From positions 12,449 through 61,029 of the forward strand of contig NW_003158737.1 in assembly GCF_000003605.2 (NCBI RefSeq): a stretch of 48,581 nucleotides of DNA, written 5' to 3'. This document shows positions 1 through 11,125 of this stretch, piece after piece. Each line of letters begins with the position of its first letter. Position 1 is the first letter of the stretch. The notes under the pieces were generated by a model, which saw nothing but the letters and a program-made list of their open reading frames with translations, made no database searches and had not been told where the DNA came from. The stretch comes from Saccoglossus kowalevskii. Its lineage: Eukaryota > Hemichordata > Enteropneusta > Harrimaniidae. The position numbers and the translations under genes are program-made.

Positions 1-2549
1 AAGTGTCACAATCAGTACGTCATCTAATCATGTGATTCATTAAAGTGATCTGAGATTTGTTGGTACTATAACCCCAAACATATATGTGCAACATTTTAAG
101 GGTGTTATTTCGATATTTTTTGCAATTCACACATTGCAAATATGTTTTTTTTTAACTTATGTGACAATTTAACACAATATTTAACATTGTATCATGATAT
201 ATATTTTTACCTCAGGATGTTGGTCGAAATACCACGCAAGTCTCAATATGGCCTACAAGATAGAAAGTGGTTATATTATTATGATTTTCCTGGTTTGGGA
301 GGGGGAGGGGTTGGAAGTGGTGGAAGTACTTTACCGGTAAATAATAATTAAGATCAGTATCAATTGATCAAATTTAATTTATTTTTCTCCATTTCCATGG
401 AAAGGTTTTGAAGGGGCAGCCATCTTGGCAGAGAAAATGAAATGTGTGTTTAACACATTCACCAAATTGAAATGTATTGATGGGTAGATGCAACTCAGCA
501 ATAATTCTCATGAAATGAAATCTTTTTTTACTGATATTTTGAATAAATTAACTGGTGTATTATCAGCATTCTAGGATTATTGTTGTGATTTTATTTAGGT
601 TAATATATATTGTGAGCCGGTATTTCAATATACCGGTACTACAATGCTTCTATTGAATCGGTTTATAGATGTATACAGTACTTACATGCTGAGTGCTAAA
701 GATGAATGAACTAGCTGCTCTCCATCGTGTCATTCGGGTAAAAAAATGCAAGAATTTAGCGCCACCTTTCACCACCTGAAAATATAACACAGGAACAACA
801 GAAATGGGATAAAAGTATTAATATGATAATTACAGAATGTACTACCTTTATTGAGAGTATGTTCCACTCAAATTGAGGGTCGAATAAATTCATTTCTCTC
901 CAAATAGTTGTAATATTTGTCGGTAAATTATAATAACTTTATTTCTGTATATTTATGCCTGAAAATTCATCTGTTTCCATGACAACCATTCTATAGTTTT
1001 TTTTACTTTCTCACTTGATTGAGAAATATTACATACACTACCCATAGTTTTTTTGCAATTTACTGAAACTATTAATTCATTGAAAACACAACAAATGTTT
1101 TCTAGAATATTTTGATCACTGTAGATCTGTACACTATAGAGTTCAAGTTTACTTATGTGTTGCTACATGGGATTGTTTAAAGACCAAACATATTATCCCT
1201 GGGACTATGCTGGTAGGAGTCAGTAAATACACTTCATAGAATCATTTGGATGACAATGATTATCTTCTTTGATTGCAAATTAATCTTTCAAGTCATTGTT
1301 CTGGTTTATCTATCTATAAATAGACATTTTTATTTGAATGGTTGTGACAATAGTTGTGTACAGGTTAGAGATCTTGGCACATGCCAAGCATTGAAGCTGT
1401 CGCAACACATGTCCCATATCTCTGTGAACAGTTTTGGATCAAGTCAGTACATTCCGAAAACAAAACCACGATCTAATCTCAGCAGATGTGAAGATCGGTG
1501 CTAAAATCATCACAACCTTAATGGTTGTGACAATAGTTGTGCGGTGAACTACATTACATCAATCTGCCTTTTTGCTTTCTTCTTTTAATACCATTCGTGG
1601 GCACAAGTATTTATATGAAATACCCTAACAACACATAGAATCAGGAAGAACATGCGCATCATCTGTCATGTTTAGGTCAACTAACAGATTAACAAATCCT
1701 AGTAAATATGTGATTTCGACATGAGCTGAGCAGGTCTCAAAATGACCACAACTGTCCTAAGTCATCTGCAAACATATGAAAGACTACTAATATTGATGTT
1801 ACTATATGTGCCTTTTCCAATTGGAAGCATGATTTCAACAGAAACTCTAAATTTTGTTAATTTGATTCCCTCCCAAAGTCACATTCATTAGTGAATGAAT
1901 CTCAGCCAGTGACATACTCTACAGGGGTGTATACTACATTCCTATATTTACACATAGCACATTGGGGTAAGTATTTTTCACAAGTCACAATACTCACGTC
2001 ATAGTCAATAAACTGATTACCGGTAGTCATGAGGGCAAAGGGTAGTCCCCAGGGAAAAAAATATATCATACTGTTTCCATTTACCATAGATGTTTCAAAA
2101 TATTTTATATGCAGAGTTTCATTTGCATGGCTTTGTGGGAATTCAGTAACTTGCATTCAATGACTGAGACTAAATAAGAACTTAGTTTGGGCTTTTTTAT
2201 TTAATTTGTTCTTAAAATTATTATTTTTTTCACATATTTAATTTTTTGCTTATGTTTATAGTTTGGTAAACAAATGTAATTCTTGAAAAACAACTCCCTA
2301 AATTTGTGAAAAAGGGATTTAGCTTGATTTGTTCACAAACTTAAGAGGTTCTTTTTATTATACTTCAAATAGTTCATAAACAAAATTTCAAAGAAGTTCA
2401 AACTCCAAGTTATAGCGCTTGGAGAAAGAAAAATATTTTATTAAACAAAAAAATTACTAAGTGGACCATTCAATTGGCTACAGTATTGGCAAGAAGAACA
2501 ACAAATGATACAGAAGCGGGTAGAAAAAAAATATACTTTGGAATTATTT
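1..2549. other. No recognised gene; probably GK5 intron
   Basis: AT-rich sequence left of the last visible GK5 exon. I looked on the minus strand for the next GK5 block and saw none, so this is most likely intron. The only structure noted is a 22-nt exact direct repeat at 1337-1358 and 1520-1541; the second copy is part of a small palindrome with arms TCACAACC / GGTTGTGA. Confidence 0.5.
1337..1541 (+). repeat. 22-nt direct repeat pair
   Basis: The same 22 bases, beginning AATGGTTGTGACAATAG, occur at 1337-1358 and at 1520-1541. They could be a target duplication or a recombination footprint; the intervening 160 bp shows no transposon ends that I recognise. Confidence 0.6.
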
Positions 2550-2820
2550 TTAAAGGGCGACAGTAATCGCACTGTGCATGTGCGACATTTACGTTGATAA
2601 ACATTGATTTTCCCACAATCCAATGCATTCTTCTAATGGAAATCACAAGTACATTGTATGAGGTTTGACCTTTGATACCTTCCAATCACCTAAAAAATAC
2701 CGAATTAAAGCATAATAACGCCTCAGTTTGTACTCTGCACAACAGTGAAAGTTGCCATCTTTGTTTATATTAGACCCATATATCTCACACATGCATGGCG
2801 CGACGACTACCACCCTTTAA
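2550..2820. mobile_element. TTAA-bounded MITE, family A
   Basis: A 271-bp element begins TTAAAGGGCGACAGTAATCG and ends with the inverted ACGACTACCACCCTTTAA. The ends match each other and the ends of the element at 17419-17552, including the CGCGACGAC(C/T)ACC block. Interior sequence from about 2580 to 2690 is repeated at 14573-14737 in the other orientation, including GATTGTGGGAAA and TGTCGCACATGC. TTAA at both ends is the target-site signature of piggyBac-type transposons; no transposase is present. It sits in the GK5 intron. Confidence 0.75.
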
Positions 2821-2894
2821 GATAATTTTATTCTCACTCACTAGTGTGGTTAAAGGTAACATTACAAGGTATAAAATAATAAATTCATACATAC

Positions 2895-5800
2895 CCCATA
2901 TGAAATTGATTTATTAACAGAATCAACAAATTCAGCAGCTCTAGTGTCCTGCCATGTGATAAAATTATGAAGAACTTTACCAGTTTTCCTGACAAAAAAA
3001 ACCACAGAGTTATGTCATAGTCATAGTAAACAGAGAAATTAAAATAAATAATAAGTGAAAATATGTCTTGTATCAAGCAGAGTTTGTTCAGGGATTAGGT
3101 CAACATGGAACACTATGGTATCTCATAAAATTTGGGAATTTGATTATTTAGTTGGACAGTTTTTCCAAAATGCATTTAGTATTCATAACCGTATTGTTAA
3201 TAGTGAGAGGAATCATACATCTATTCAAACCATTGAGTGGCAAAGTCAACATCACAAAATATAATATAATTTTGATCCAGTATTGTAGCAAATAGGAAAT
3301 TATAAGTATTTGGTCTAAAATTATAAAAATAAAATATACAAAAATATATAAAACAGGCAAAATATTGCAAAAGAAATGTTGCCAGGAAAAGTAATGTTAT
3401 TTTAAAAGGTTAAAGAAGTGATATTACAATGTGCCTGCTGAAACATGGTCAGGAATGATGACTTTTTAATCTAAGCTCTCAGGAAACTATGATTAGAATT
3501 TTCTTGTATCAGCCCTGAAAAACATTGTACAAACATGAGACAAGATGAGTTTACTAGGGTAATTGTGGGAAAATGGAAGGTTAGATTAAACTGATTTTGC
3601 TTGTTCAAACAAGGGAGTTGTAAAGAGAAAACTTCCTAGTCTTTTTTTGTTTCCCGGCTTTTAAATGACTTAAATACACAAATATTCACATAAAAGATTG
3701 ATTTTTTATGCAAAAACACCAAAACTTTTTAAAGCATTAGCAATTTTGGAACATATACATGTATATACATTTAAAAAAAAAAAAGTTTTTCAACTAGCAC
3801 TGCTGAGACCATAAATTATAAATTGCATAATACGTTGATCTTTCTACTCATCACCATGGAAATACTGAATTTGTTTGTAAAATATGATGCGATACAACTC
3901 AATTCATGTATTGTAACCATCAATATTCATGACATATAATAATGCATACCTGTCCCATAGTGTGTAGGTACCCCTGTGTGTTGATATCCCCATAGCAACA
4001 ATCTCTTCTAATGTAGACGTTTTTGATGCTGATAATGAAAGAAAATGAGTTAAGCATATGCAATAAAGACAAATTTTTAATTTTTATATCTACACAATAT
4101 TTTTCTAAAAAAAATCGAAGTGATAATAATTGCTGCCCTCAATGCCAAGACAGACTTCTGCTTTTGTTTCTACGTTTGAGATTTCTGTTTATCTTTTCAC
4201 ACATAATTGTTAATGAAGTAAAAGGTACCTGATATCGCATCTTTTATTACTTCTGTGAACTGTGACCAGAGGGAGTCTGGACAAATTTCTTTACATCCTG
4301 GTGACGGTTGCAAAATTTTAAGCTGCACAAAAGACAGACAAGTTTCATAAAAAAGTTATAGGGTGATGAGATTTTTCTTTATATGAAACTTTAAGAAAGT
4401 CAACTTGCTTTAGTATGGTTGCATCACCAATGGCAAGGACATTTCTTTTCTTGTTTCAAATTAACATAAATAATAAAAAAAACATTGCCAACCAGAATAA
4501 TTCATTACATTATTTCCACTGGACTCACACCAAAAAAGGAAATTTTTAGGAAATGCTTTTATTAGCATTTCATGACAAACTTTGGACCAAGATTCAGTAA
4601 CTAATGGCAACCTTGTCAGGCTAATGGATTCTAAACTTTATATAGTACATTACAGCTGAAAGAGTGACCACCAAGAGACATGTACTGTAAAATGACTAAT
4701 TTTCACTGGGTTTAAATTTCACTGATTTACCATTTCAGGCATATTCAGTGGATTTTAAATTCACGGTTTCGTCATTTAGATAATGTGTTTTATGCTAAAT
4801 TTTACATATTCACTGTGTTTTTATTTAGCGCATTTTTCCACTCAGCGAAATAAGCTAAATTAAAACACAGTGAATAATTACCCCCTTTACAGTACACTTT
4901 GAATTTGTATGCATATTTAATGTATAAATCAGCTTAAAACGTTTTTAAATACTTTATTTAGGAAATTAAATAATACCTTGAATAATTTTATATACATAAT
5001 TTTTAGCAAAGTTGTTGAGTATTGCCTGTAAATAAAATTTGTTAGTTACTCACTATAGTTTACAGAATTTCTCAAACCTGACAGATGACCCATTTCTTTA
5101 TCACGGTAAAGCAATTTGTATCTGTCATTAAGTTTATTACCTGGACATCAAACCTACGTGGTGAGTTGAGCGAGCAAAGTGTGAAAAACTAATAGTTAAT
5201 AAAAAAATTTACTTTTTTCTTCATAACCATGTCATTTGAAAACATTTGATGAGATTCAGGAGAAAACAAACTTTCTTACAATGCCAATATTTCAAATTAG
5301 TTGTATTTCAAATTGATTAATCCTTCACGTTCTTTCCTGTGAGCACTGCTCATGCGTCCAGTTTGAATTTTATGCAAATTGGACATGCGCTGTTGTGTTA
5401 GTTCATCTTTTGTTTCAAGAAAGTCAGTCGTTTAAATTTGGTTTGTTTATAGGAGAGATTTTGCTTTTTCAAACTGTAATTTTATTTTTGATGTTTGCTT
5501 TGCCTTTTTTTTTTTTTTTTTTTTTTTTTTCAATTTCCTGTATTTTTGGGGTTTCATTTTTTTGTTTGTTTTTTTAGCCTGTATTTGACTGATTTCTAGT
5601 TTGTCTTTGTAACAACAGTCACTTCCAGCACAGTCACTCTACTAGTAGAGTGACTGTGCTTCCAGGTATTCAGTGTTCATTTTCAACAAAATATCTTTTC
5701 CGCAAAAACTGTTGTTGCTGTTGTAATAGTAAGGGAATATTCACATAGTTGTATATATTTCTTAAAATGTTTTAATTTTATCCAGTACGTCGTAGAATAA

Positions 5801-6343
5801 ATTTGTTTTATACTATTTTCCTTAGACAGTGCACAGACAGTGCGACTCCAGGGACCGTGCGTTATTCCAGAAATACAATCTATTTTATTCCCGCTTATTA
5901 AATATAAAGTAGTCAGATTATAGCAAACTAATAACACGATGTGTGGTTGTGAAGTGTCGGTATGTCGGCGATTGTGTTAACTAGTAAGGTGTCTCGGGAT
6001 ATGTGAGTACGTGGCACCGGGATCGGTGGGCGTATTATTACATACTGTGACTAAACAGGATCGCGTACATGTAGATTCGATTTACAATGACTGGGGTCAC
6101 AATGAGGTCACCTAATACATCCACATGTGCATCACTATGTTCAGATTCCAGGTACGGTCAGACGCCATAACTGCCACAACAACCACCACGCCTTCACACC
6201 AGCGCACCGGTACTCAACCCTATACGTACCTGTTGAAAGCTTTCTGATATGAGCCTCGCCCGGCTATCGTACACATGGCATCTCACTGTTGTTGTTCCGA
6301 CGTCAACGGCAACGATGGCACGATTGTCGTTTTCAGATGTCAT
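2895..6343 (-). CDS. GK5: Glycerol kinase 5-like FGGY carbohydrate kinase, N-terminal four exons (partial)
   Basis: Coding exons on the minus strand, in order: 6343-6230, 4322-4229, 4028-3950 and 2988-2895. All junctions are GT..AG and the phases (0, 1, 0 after codon completion) join without a break. Exon 1 starts at ATG 6343 and holds the FGGY ATP-binding segment AVDVGTTTVRCHVYD (about residues 12-26), typical of the sugar/glycerol kinase fold. Exon 2 encodes PDSLWSQFTEVIKDAIS, exon 3 VAMGISTHRGTYTLWDR and exon 4 HNFITWQDTRAAEFV. These follow the N-terminal third of vertebrate GK5 in order and spacing, and fit GK5 better than classical GK, GK5 being an atypical member of the glycerol kinase family. 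Glycerol phosphorylation is the expected activity but is not shown here. The remaining two thirds should lie left of position 1; I found no further exon in 1-2894. The gene is divergent from the AUNIP-like gene. Family assignment is firm; the GK5 subtype is likely. Confidence 0.9.
4681..4897. mobile_element. Inverted-repeat element with TACTGTAAA ends
   Basis: The left end reads TACTGTAAAATGACTAATTT..CACTGGGTTT. The right end, reverse complemented, reads TACTGTAAAGGGGGTAATTA..CACTGTGTTTT, giving imperfect inverted repeats about 35 bp long around a 217-bp element in the first GK5 intron. There is no coding capacity, and no certain target duplication can be seen. Probably a non-autonomous DNA transposon. 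Confidence 0.65.
5504..5530 (+). repeat. Poly-T tract
   Basis: An uninterrupted T run of about 27 bases in GK5 intron 1. It could be an old poly-A tail of a retroposed sequence on the minus strand, but no body is recognisable. Confidence 0.7.
5629..5658. mobile_element. Ultra-short palindromic element with 7-bp target duplication, copy 1
   Basis: A perfect 30-bp palindrome with arms CACAGTCACTCTACT / AGTAGAGTGACTGTG. It is flanked on each side by the 7-mer CTTCCAG, immediately adjacent. The structure is that of a transposon reduced to its two terminal repeats with no interior. The same arms recur at 24960 and, with one change, at 37137 and 11126. Confidence 0.7.
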
Positions 6344-6931
6344 GTTATTTACAATAATAATAATATAAATACTAGTCCAAGTGAGGCGCGACGCGTTGAC
6401 ATCGCGGTTTACGTTGTAAACCAGTGACTGGCATACTGAATGGTACGATTCCACACGATACTGTCTGCGATAAGTTTGTTGTTTTGAAGGACAAAGGTCA
6501 AATGAATAGCTTTGTAGATCGTGTTTCGGCAACATTAGAAACATTTCTGGACATCTATTCCACATCAAAATGTGTTCCTATTATATTTATTACTATTTTT
6601 AAAATGTCTGTATATTTTTACCATAAAAATGGTGTTTTGAAATTAGTAATCATAATTATGAATAATAATGAAAACACAGACTGTAAATGGTTGAGCGGGA
6701 GACTCGAACGATTCACGCAAATGTGGTTAATATCAGAAGTTGTCTTTTTTTATTTTATTTTTTTAATCGTTGCTGGTATTGAATGACGCCCATTTGAATA
6801 CAACATATCCACTTATTTCAGTATATTGTTACACTGTTGCCAATTATCGTGTTCGGAACATATTTGTACCAAGACAGTGAATAGTTGGGCCACGGCCGGC
6901 ACAGGTCCGATATCAGAGGGTAAAAAGTGTT
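6344..6931. promoter_or_regulatory. Shared intergenic region between divergent GK5 and AUNIP-like start codons
   Basis: The two start codons lie 588 bp apart and face away from each other, so both 5' UTRs and at least part of both promoters must sit here. The GK5 side is locally richer in CpG (about 6200-6420) than the surrounding AT-rich DNA, as is common at animal promoters. I see no clear TATA box that I would assign to either gene. A plus-strand open frame runs through 6424-6786 but matches nothing and has no coding context. A bidirectional promoter is an inference from the arrangement. Confidence 0.45.
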
Positions 6932-8961
6932 ATGAGCAAACAAAGAAAAAGAAAATCAATGAAGACTGATCACCACCAACCGCAGCCATGTGATGTATGG
7001 CTAACAACCAGGGGAAGAGAAAAGGTAAGTTAAAATCGTTCTTATAAACTTTATTCAAGCTGAAGCAGAATTATTTAATTTTCCTGTCTTACCTACGTCA
7101 GAACAACTGATTACCTAATTATAATTAATTTAAAATTGTCATAAGAAATGTGCTCTGTTATACTGAAAAATTGGTTTTGTCAAAAACCTTAAAAAAGCAA
7201 CAAAAAAACAAAACAAAAAAAAACATGCACATACTAACTTTAATGCATGATTGCCAAAAGCATGGACATGTACTTTTTCCCTTATTATTGTACAGGATCT
7301 CCGGTTAGGGGTGTACCTTTGCAAGGATATTATTAGTGCACTGCATCATGGGTAATATTTGGTCGTGTAGCACTGGGTGGAAGACATGACACAGGTTTTT
7401 GTTTTGTGTGTATGTTGTGAATGTTAACCAGTGCTATGAATGACCCAACATTCATTAGTTACTATTTCCTGTCATGAAGGTAAAAACTGTGTTGACACAG
7501 AACACGTGCACCAAACCATCGAAACGTAAAGTTATATTGCAGATGTTTGATACAGTTTCACAGTGCACATGATAGGCCACACAATTCCTGCTAGTTCAAA
7601 TATATGCTCATATTAGGGTGAACAATTTGGATAAACTCTGTTTTATATATCAAAAATGTTTTATTATTTTAGATTTATCATATGAATTGAGTATACCAGG
7701 TGCAACAAATATTTATATATATTATGAATTCCAATGGCAGTGCACAATAATGTCATTTGAAAATGTTCCATTGTTATTCAATCGGCCAATTGAAACCTCT
7801 TGTTTCTGTTTGAAATTGTGAAATATATTAATATATATAAAGATGAAAGATGCTGTTTGGCCATGAGTATAACTTGATCTATGAATCTCTGTGCAAAATG
7901 ACCAAAAATCTCAATGTTTTCATGAAACGCTCAAATAAACTTTAGTATGGTTGTTTCAATTGCTGCATCACAAACTCTTTGAATTGGACGTTTAAGCAAT
8001 TTCACAGTAGAAAACGTTCTATCCCACATGTATTAATGTGGCCAAACTGTTAAAACTTGAATACCATTTTAAAAAGTTTGGTGACTTTTAAAATGACAAT
8101 ATTTTTTTTATATTTATAATGTTCAACTTTCTTTGTAATGTCATTGGCCCCAGTTTTTTGTCATTGCTAATACGGTATATTATAATAGAGTAATCCCCCT
8201 GTGTACTAAAATGAGAATTTTTAATTCAAAATTTTTTTAGTTAAACTGATTGATAATCCTTCAACTAAATATTAACTGTTTTATTACAGATTGACCCATC
8301 TGTGAAAAAGAAACCAAGGCTTCATTTTGCAAGTGATATTGTCTTTACAAAAATGCCTGCATTTCAGCAGCCTACCAGACAATCTAAAGTTTCAACATTC
8401 TTTAAGTCGTGTGTGCCAATAACAGGAAAATGCACAAAGCAGGACGCAGAAGCATATTCAAATTGTTCATTTGAGACTACAGAGGGCAGTGTTTCTGAAG
8501 GTGATGGTCAAGATGTTGAAAATGATGAGGAGAGAGAACAAGAAGCGATATTAAATCATTTAAATAACAAGTTTTCTGATAAACATGATGAATCCAAGAA
8601 TGCAGTATCAAATATTCATGGTAAATATACATACAAGAAAAATCAAGAACTCTATAAAGATTTTGATGAGGACGTAGCAAGATACAGCTCATCTGAGGAC
8701 CCTTCTTCAAAAAATCTGCCATGCTCTGAGGACCCCATCTTGACAGAACTGGATTTCACAGAAGACGAAGAAGGATACATGCGAATCAGACAAGATTTTG
8801 CGATGACTAGAAAGGAGAATGGAGTCTACAGTGATTGTGTACATGGGACAAAAGATTCTTGTAAAGTTTACGATGAGCATCCTGATTCTGATATCGATAT
8901 ATCATCCATGCCCACGTTTACAGAGGACACGCAGGGATATCTGAGAATAGTAAAAAAATAA
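6932..8961 (+). CDS. AUNIP: AUNIP-like protein (Aurora kinase A and ninein-interacting protein homologue)
   Basis: Two coding exons, 6932-7024 and 8290-8961, joined in phase 0 across a GTAAGT..CAG intron, give 254 residues. Landmarks in order: basic N-terminus with CDVWL (20-24); a PCNA-box-like QSKVSTFF (62-69); an acidic, low-complexity middle; then two copies of an FTEDxxGYxRI module, at about 187-196 and at the extreme C-terminus (241-251). Vertebrate AUNIP has the same order: an N-terminal C-x-VWL, a QxSIxSFF box, and two late FT(E/Q)DSxG modules, the second at the end. Human AUNIP is longer (about 357 residues). AUNIP is known as a centrosome/spindle-pole partner of Aurora A and ninein and as a factor promoting DNA end resection at breaks. 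Polyadenylation signals AATAAA occur at 9108 and 9276. The assignment rests on short motifs in a fast-evolving protein, so it is good but not certain. Confidence 0.72.
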
Positions 8962-9107
8962 TTACAAATGGAAAAATGATTACATACTTGATTACTGTGA
9001 TTGAATACTGTAGGCTCCACCTCAACTTGTTAAATAAGCAAACCATACAGCATTAACACTGCAACACACAGCATTCATTTCTCATAGAAAGGTGGTTGGA
9101 GTGTGTA

Positions 9108-9281
9108 AATAAAAAAAATTATTGCAATGGTACACTGGAGTATTACTTTCTATTTTATTTAGGTGTCTCTTGTAAATACAGAAAGCAGATACTATGTCAA
9201 AGATCAAGTAATACCCAGCCACAAAATTATGCTGTGAAATAGTTTGTACCAAATTATTGTATAAATTATTTTGGAAATAAA
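9108..9281 (+). terminator. Candidate polyadenylation signals of the AUNIP-like gene
   Basis: Two AATAAA hexamers at 9108-9113 and 9276-9281 lie 147 and 315 bp past the stop codon on the coding strand. The sequence is AT-rich, so chance occurrence is possible; the position is right for a short 3' UTR. Confidence 0.4.
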
Positions 9282-11125
9282 TTATGAAACTTGATATTAC
9301 ATTTCAAAACATCGTCTTTTTGTCCCCCAAATCTCACTGTTGATGACATAACGTAGATACTGGTAAGTAAACAAGAAAAACAGCTCTGTAGTCAGCGCAC
9401 ATTCTAATTCTGTGAAAACATTTTTTATCAATGTTGTATATGTGAAATGGAACCATGTTTGATGCAATGATTATAACGTGTTAAAGAGTTACAGCCCATG
9501 CCCCTTCAAATGTGTGATTGAATAAGGTTACTGAGATCTGAATTTGAGAGTAAACAACTTTGCTTCATCCATGTTATGTAAGCTACTTAACCCTTTCACC
9601 ACCAGTTCCCACTTTCCATCACAAAATAGTTCAGTTTATAGTCTGCAATTTCCTTCAGAAGATTGGGACAAAAATGGCCAAATTCGTTTGAGTAATAACT
9701 GCAAATAGACTCAAGTTTTGTCTGTTGGCTCCAAAATTAGGGTTCATTTCCAGAAATATTGAAGAATATAAGATAGTGGTGAAAAGTTTGTCGTGATTTA
9801 ATTTGGCATTCATGTTGAACAAAAATTGCGGAAGTCACTGATACTCTACAACAGCAGAGAAATTTGTACAGCTACAAAATTTTACAATTTCTAAAATGAT
9901 GAAAATTATTGTCATGAAATTAAAACGATTCACAGGAAATCATTTGAGGAATTGTAGTTTCAGGCAAAAATACTTGATTGTCAGTACAGAATTCGAGAAG
10001 TTTCACTATATTTAATTAATACACTCAATTTCTATTTCATTAAAACATTCTATTTCCATTTAGAAAAAAAATGCTGTTAATTAAGGGGGCAACGTCAAAA
10101 GATTGATGTCTGATAAAAAAAACTTATTTGCTTCAGTTTGGTCGGGGTGACCTCAAAAAGTTACCATCCTACAAAAACGATTTTATTTTTTAATGAATAA
10201 TATTGGAATATTTGTAGTTCGTTTTTTTTTCTATCCAATCATGAACAGAAAATGAAAAAAAACGCATCCAAGACGAGAAAATGGTTTGGTCCGAGTGTAA
10301 ATATGTGCCCAACAACCAACTGATATGCCATACTACTGTCCGATTATCAATTTGTTCCTAAGTGGCCTTTATTGTAAATTGCATTTGTTTTGTAAATTCT
10401 GCAACTTATGTATTTTCTAGCAGTGAATTTTTGTTTGGGTGTCCCACAACATGGAACATCAATGACTTTCACAAAATGTTGTCATTACATTCTGAAATCG
10501 TGAAACAGTTTACAGAATAGTTTACTGCACACAAACCATGAATGTACACTGTTTGTTTCACCTGCTGGTTTAGGATCAGTTCATTTTTAAGCAGTATCTT
10601 ATTTCATGTACAATATAAAATATATCATTAAATATTTCTTCATTTTTCAAGAAACTATATATATATTCTGAAATATAGAGGGAGCTGTTGCAGTTTTGCA
10701 GGATATAATGGGGTCCGCAGAGCAGTTACTGTATATGAGCGCAATTCATAAAAACGCATGATGGAAATTTAATGTTAGTGTTTTTCATAGAATGAAAAGA
10801 GTTCATTTGCAGGTTTTTCGCTAATCAACTGGATTCACCTAGTATTGATGGTTTACTCTTTATTAAATGTATGTTGTTGAATAGCCAACGACAAAGTTAG
10901 CAAATCAGGAAGAAATTAACATGTACAAGAAGGCACTCGACAATACTAATATATGAGGATGGTGGCTGTGAAGCGAGTGACAAAGCATAAAAAAATGGAT
11001 GGAACATAAAAAAAAAATGGGGTTTAGTAAAAGGACTAATGGATAATTTTATTATCTGGTAAGCGCCCACCCCTAAAACACATGAATTTTGCTGCTGAGT
11101 GCCCTGGGCACGTAATATTAATAGT
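9282..11125. other. Intergenic, no recognised feature
   Basis: AT-rich sequence after the AUNIP-like gene. No splice-supported coding blocks, no clear repeats and no RNA gene that I can recognise on either strand. Confidence 0.5.

Noticed and set aside
6344-6568. Upstream extension of the GK5 first exon open frame
   Set aside because: The frame stays open upstream of ATG 6343, but the extension has no similarity to GK5; the family alignment begins just after MTSENDNR.
6424-6786. 120-codon plus-strand open frame between GK5 and AUNIP-like gene
   Set aside because: No recognisable domain, ordinary AT-rich composition, and it ends before the AUNIP start; probably chance.
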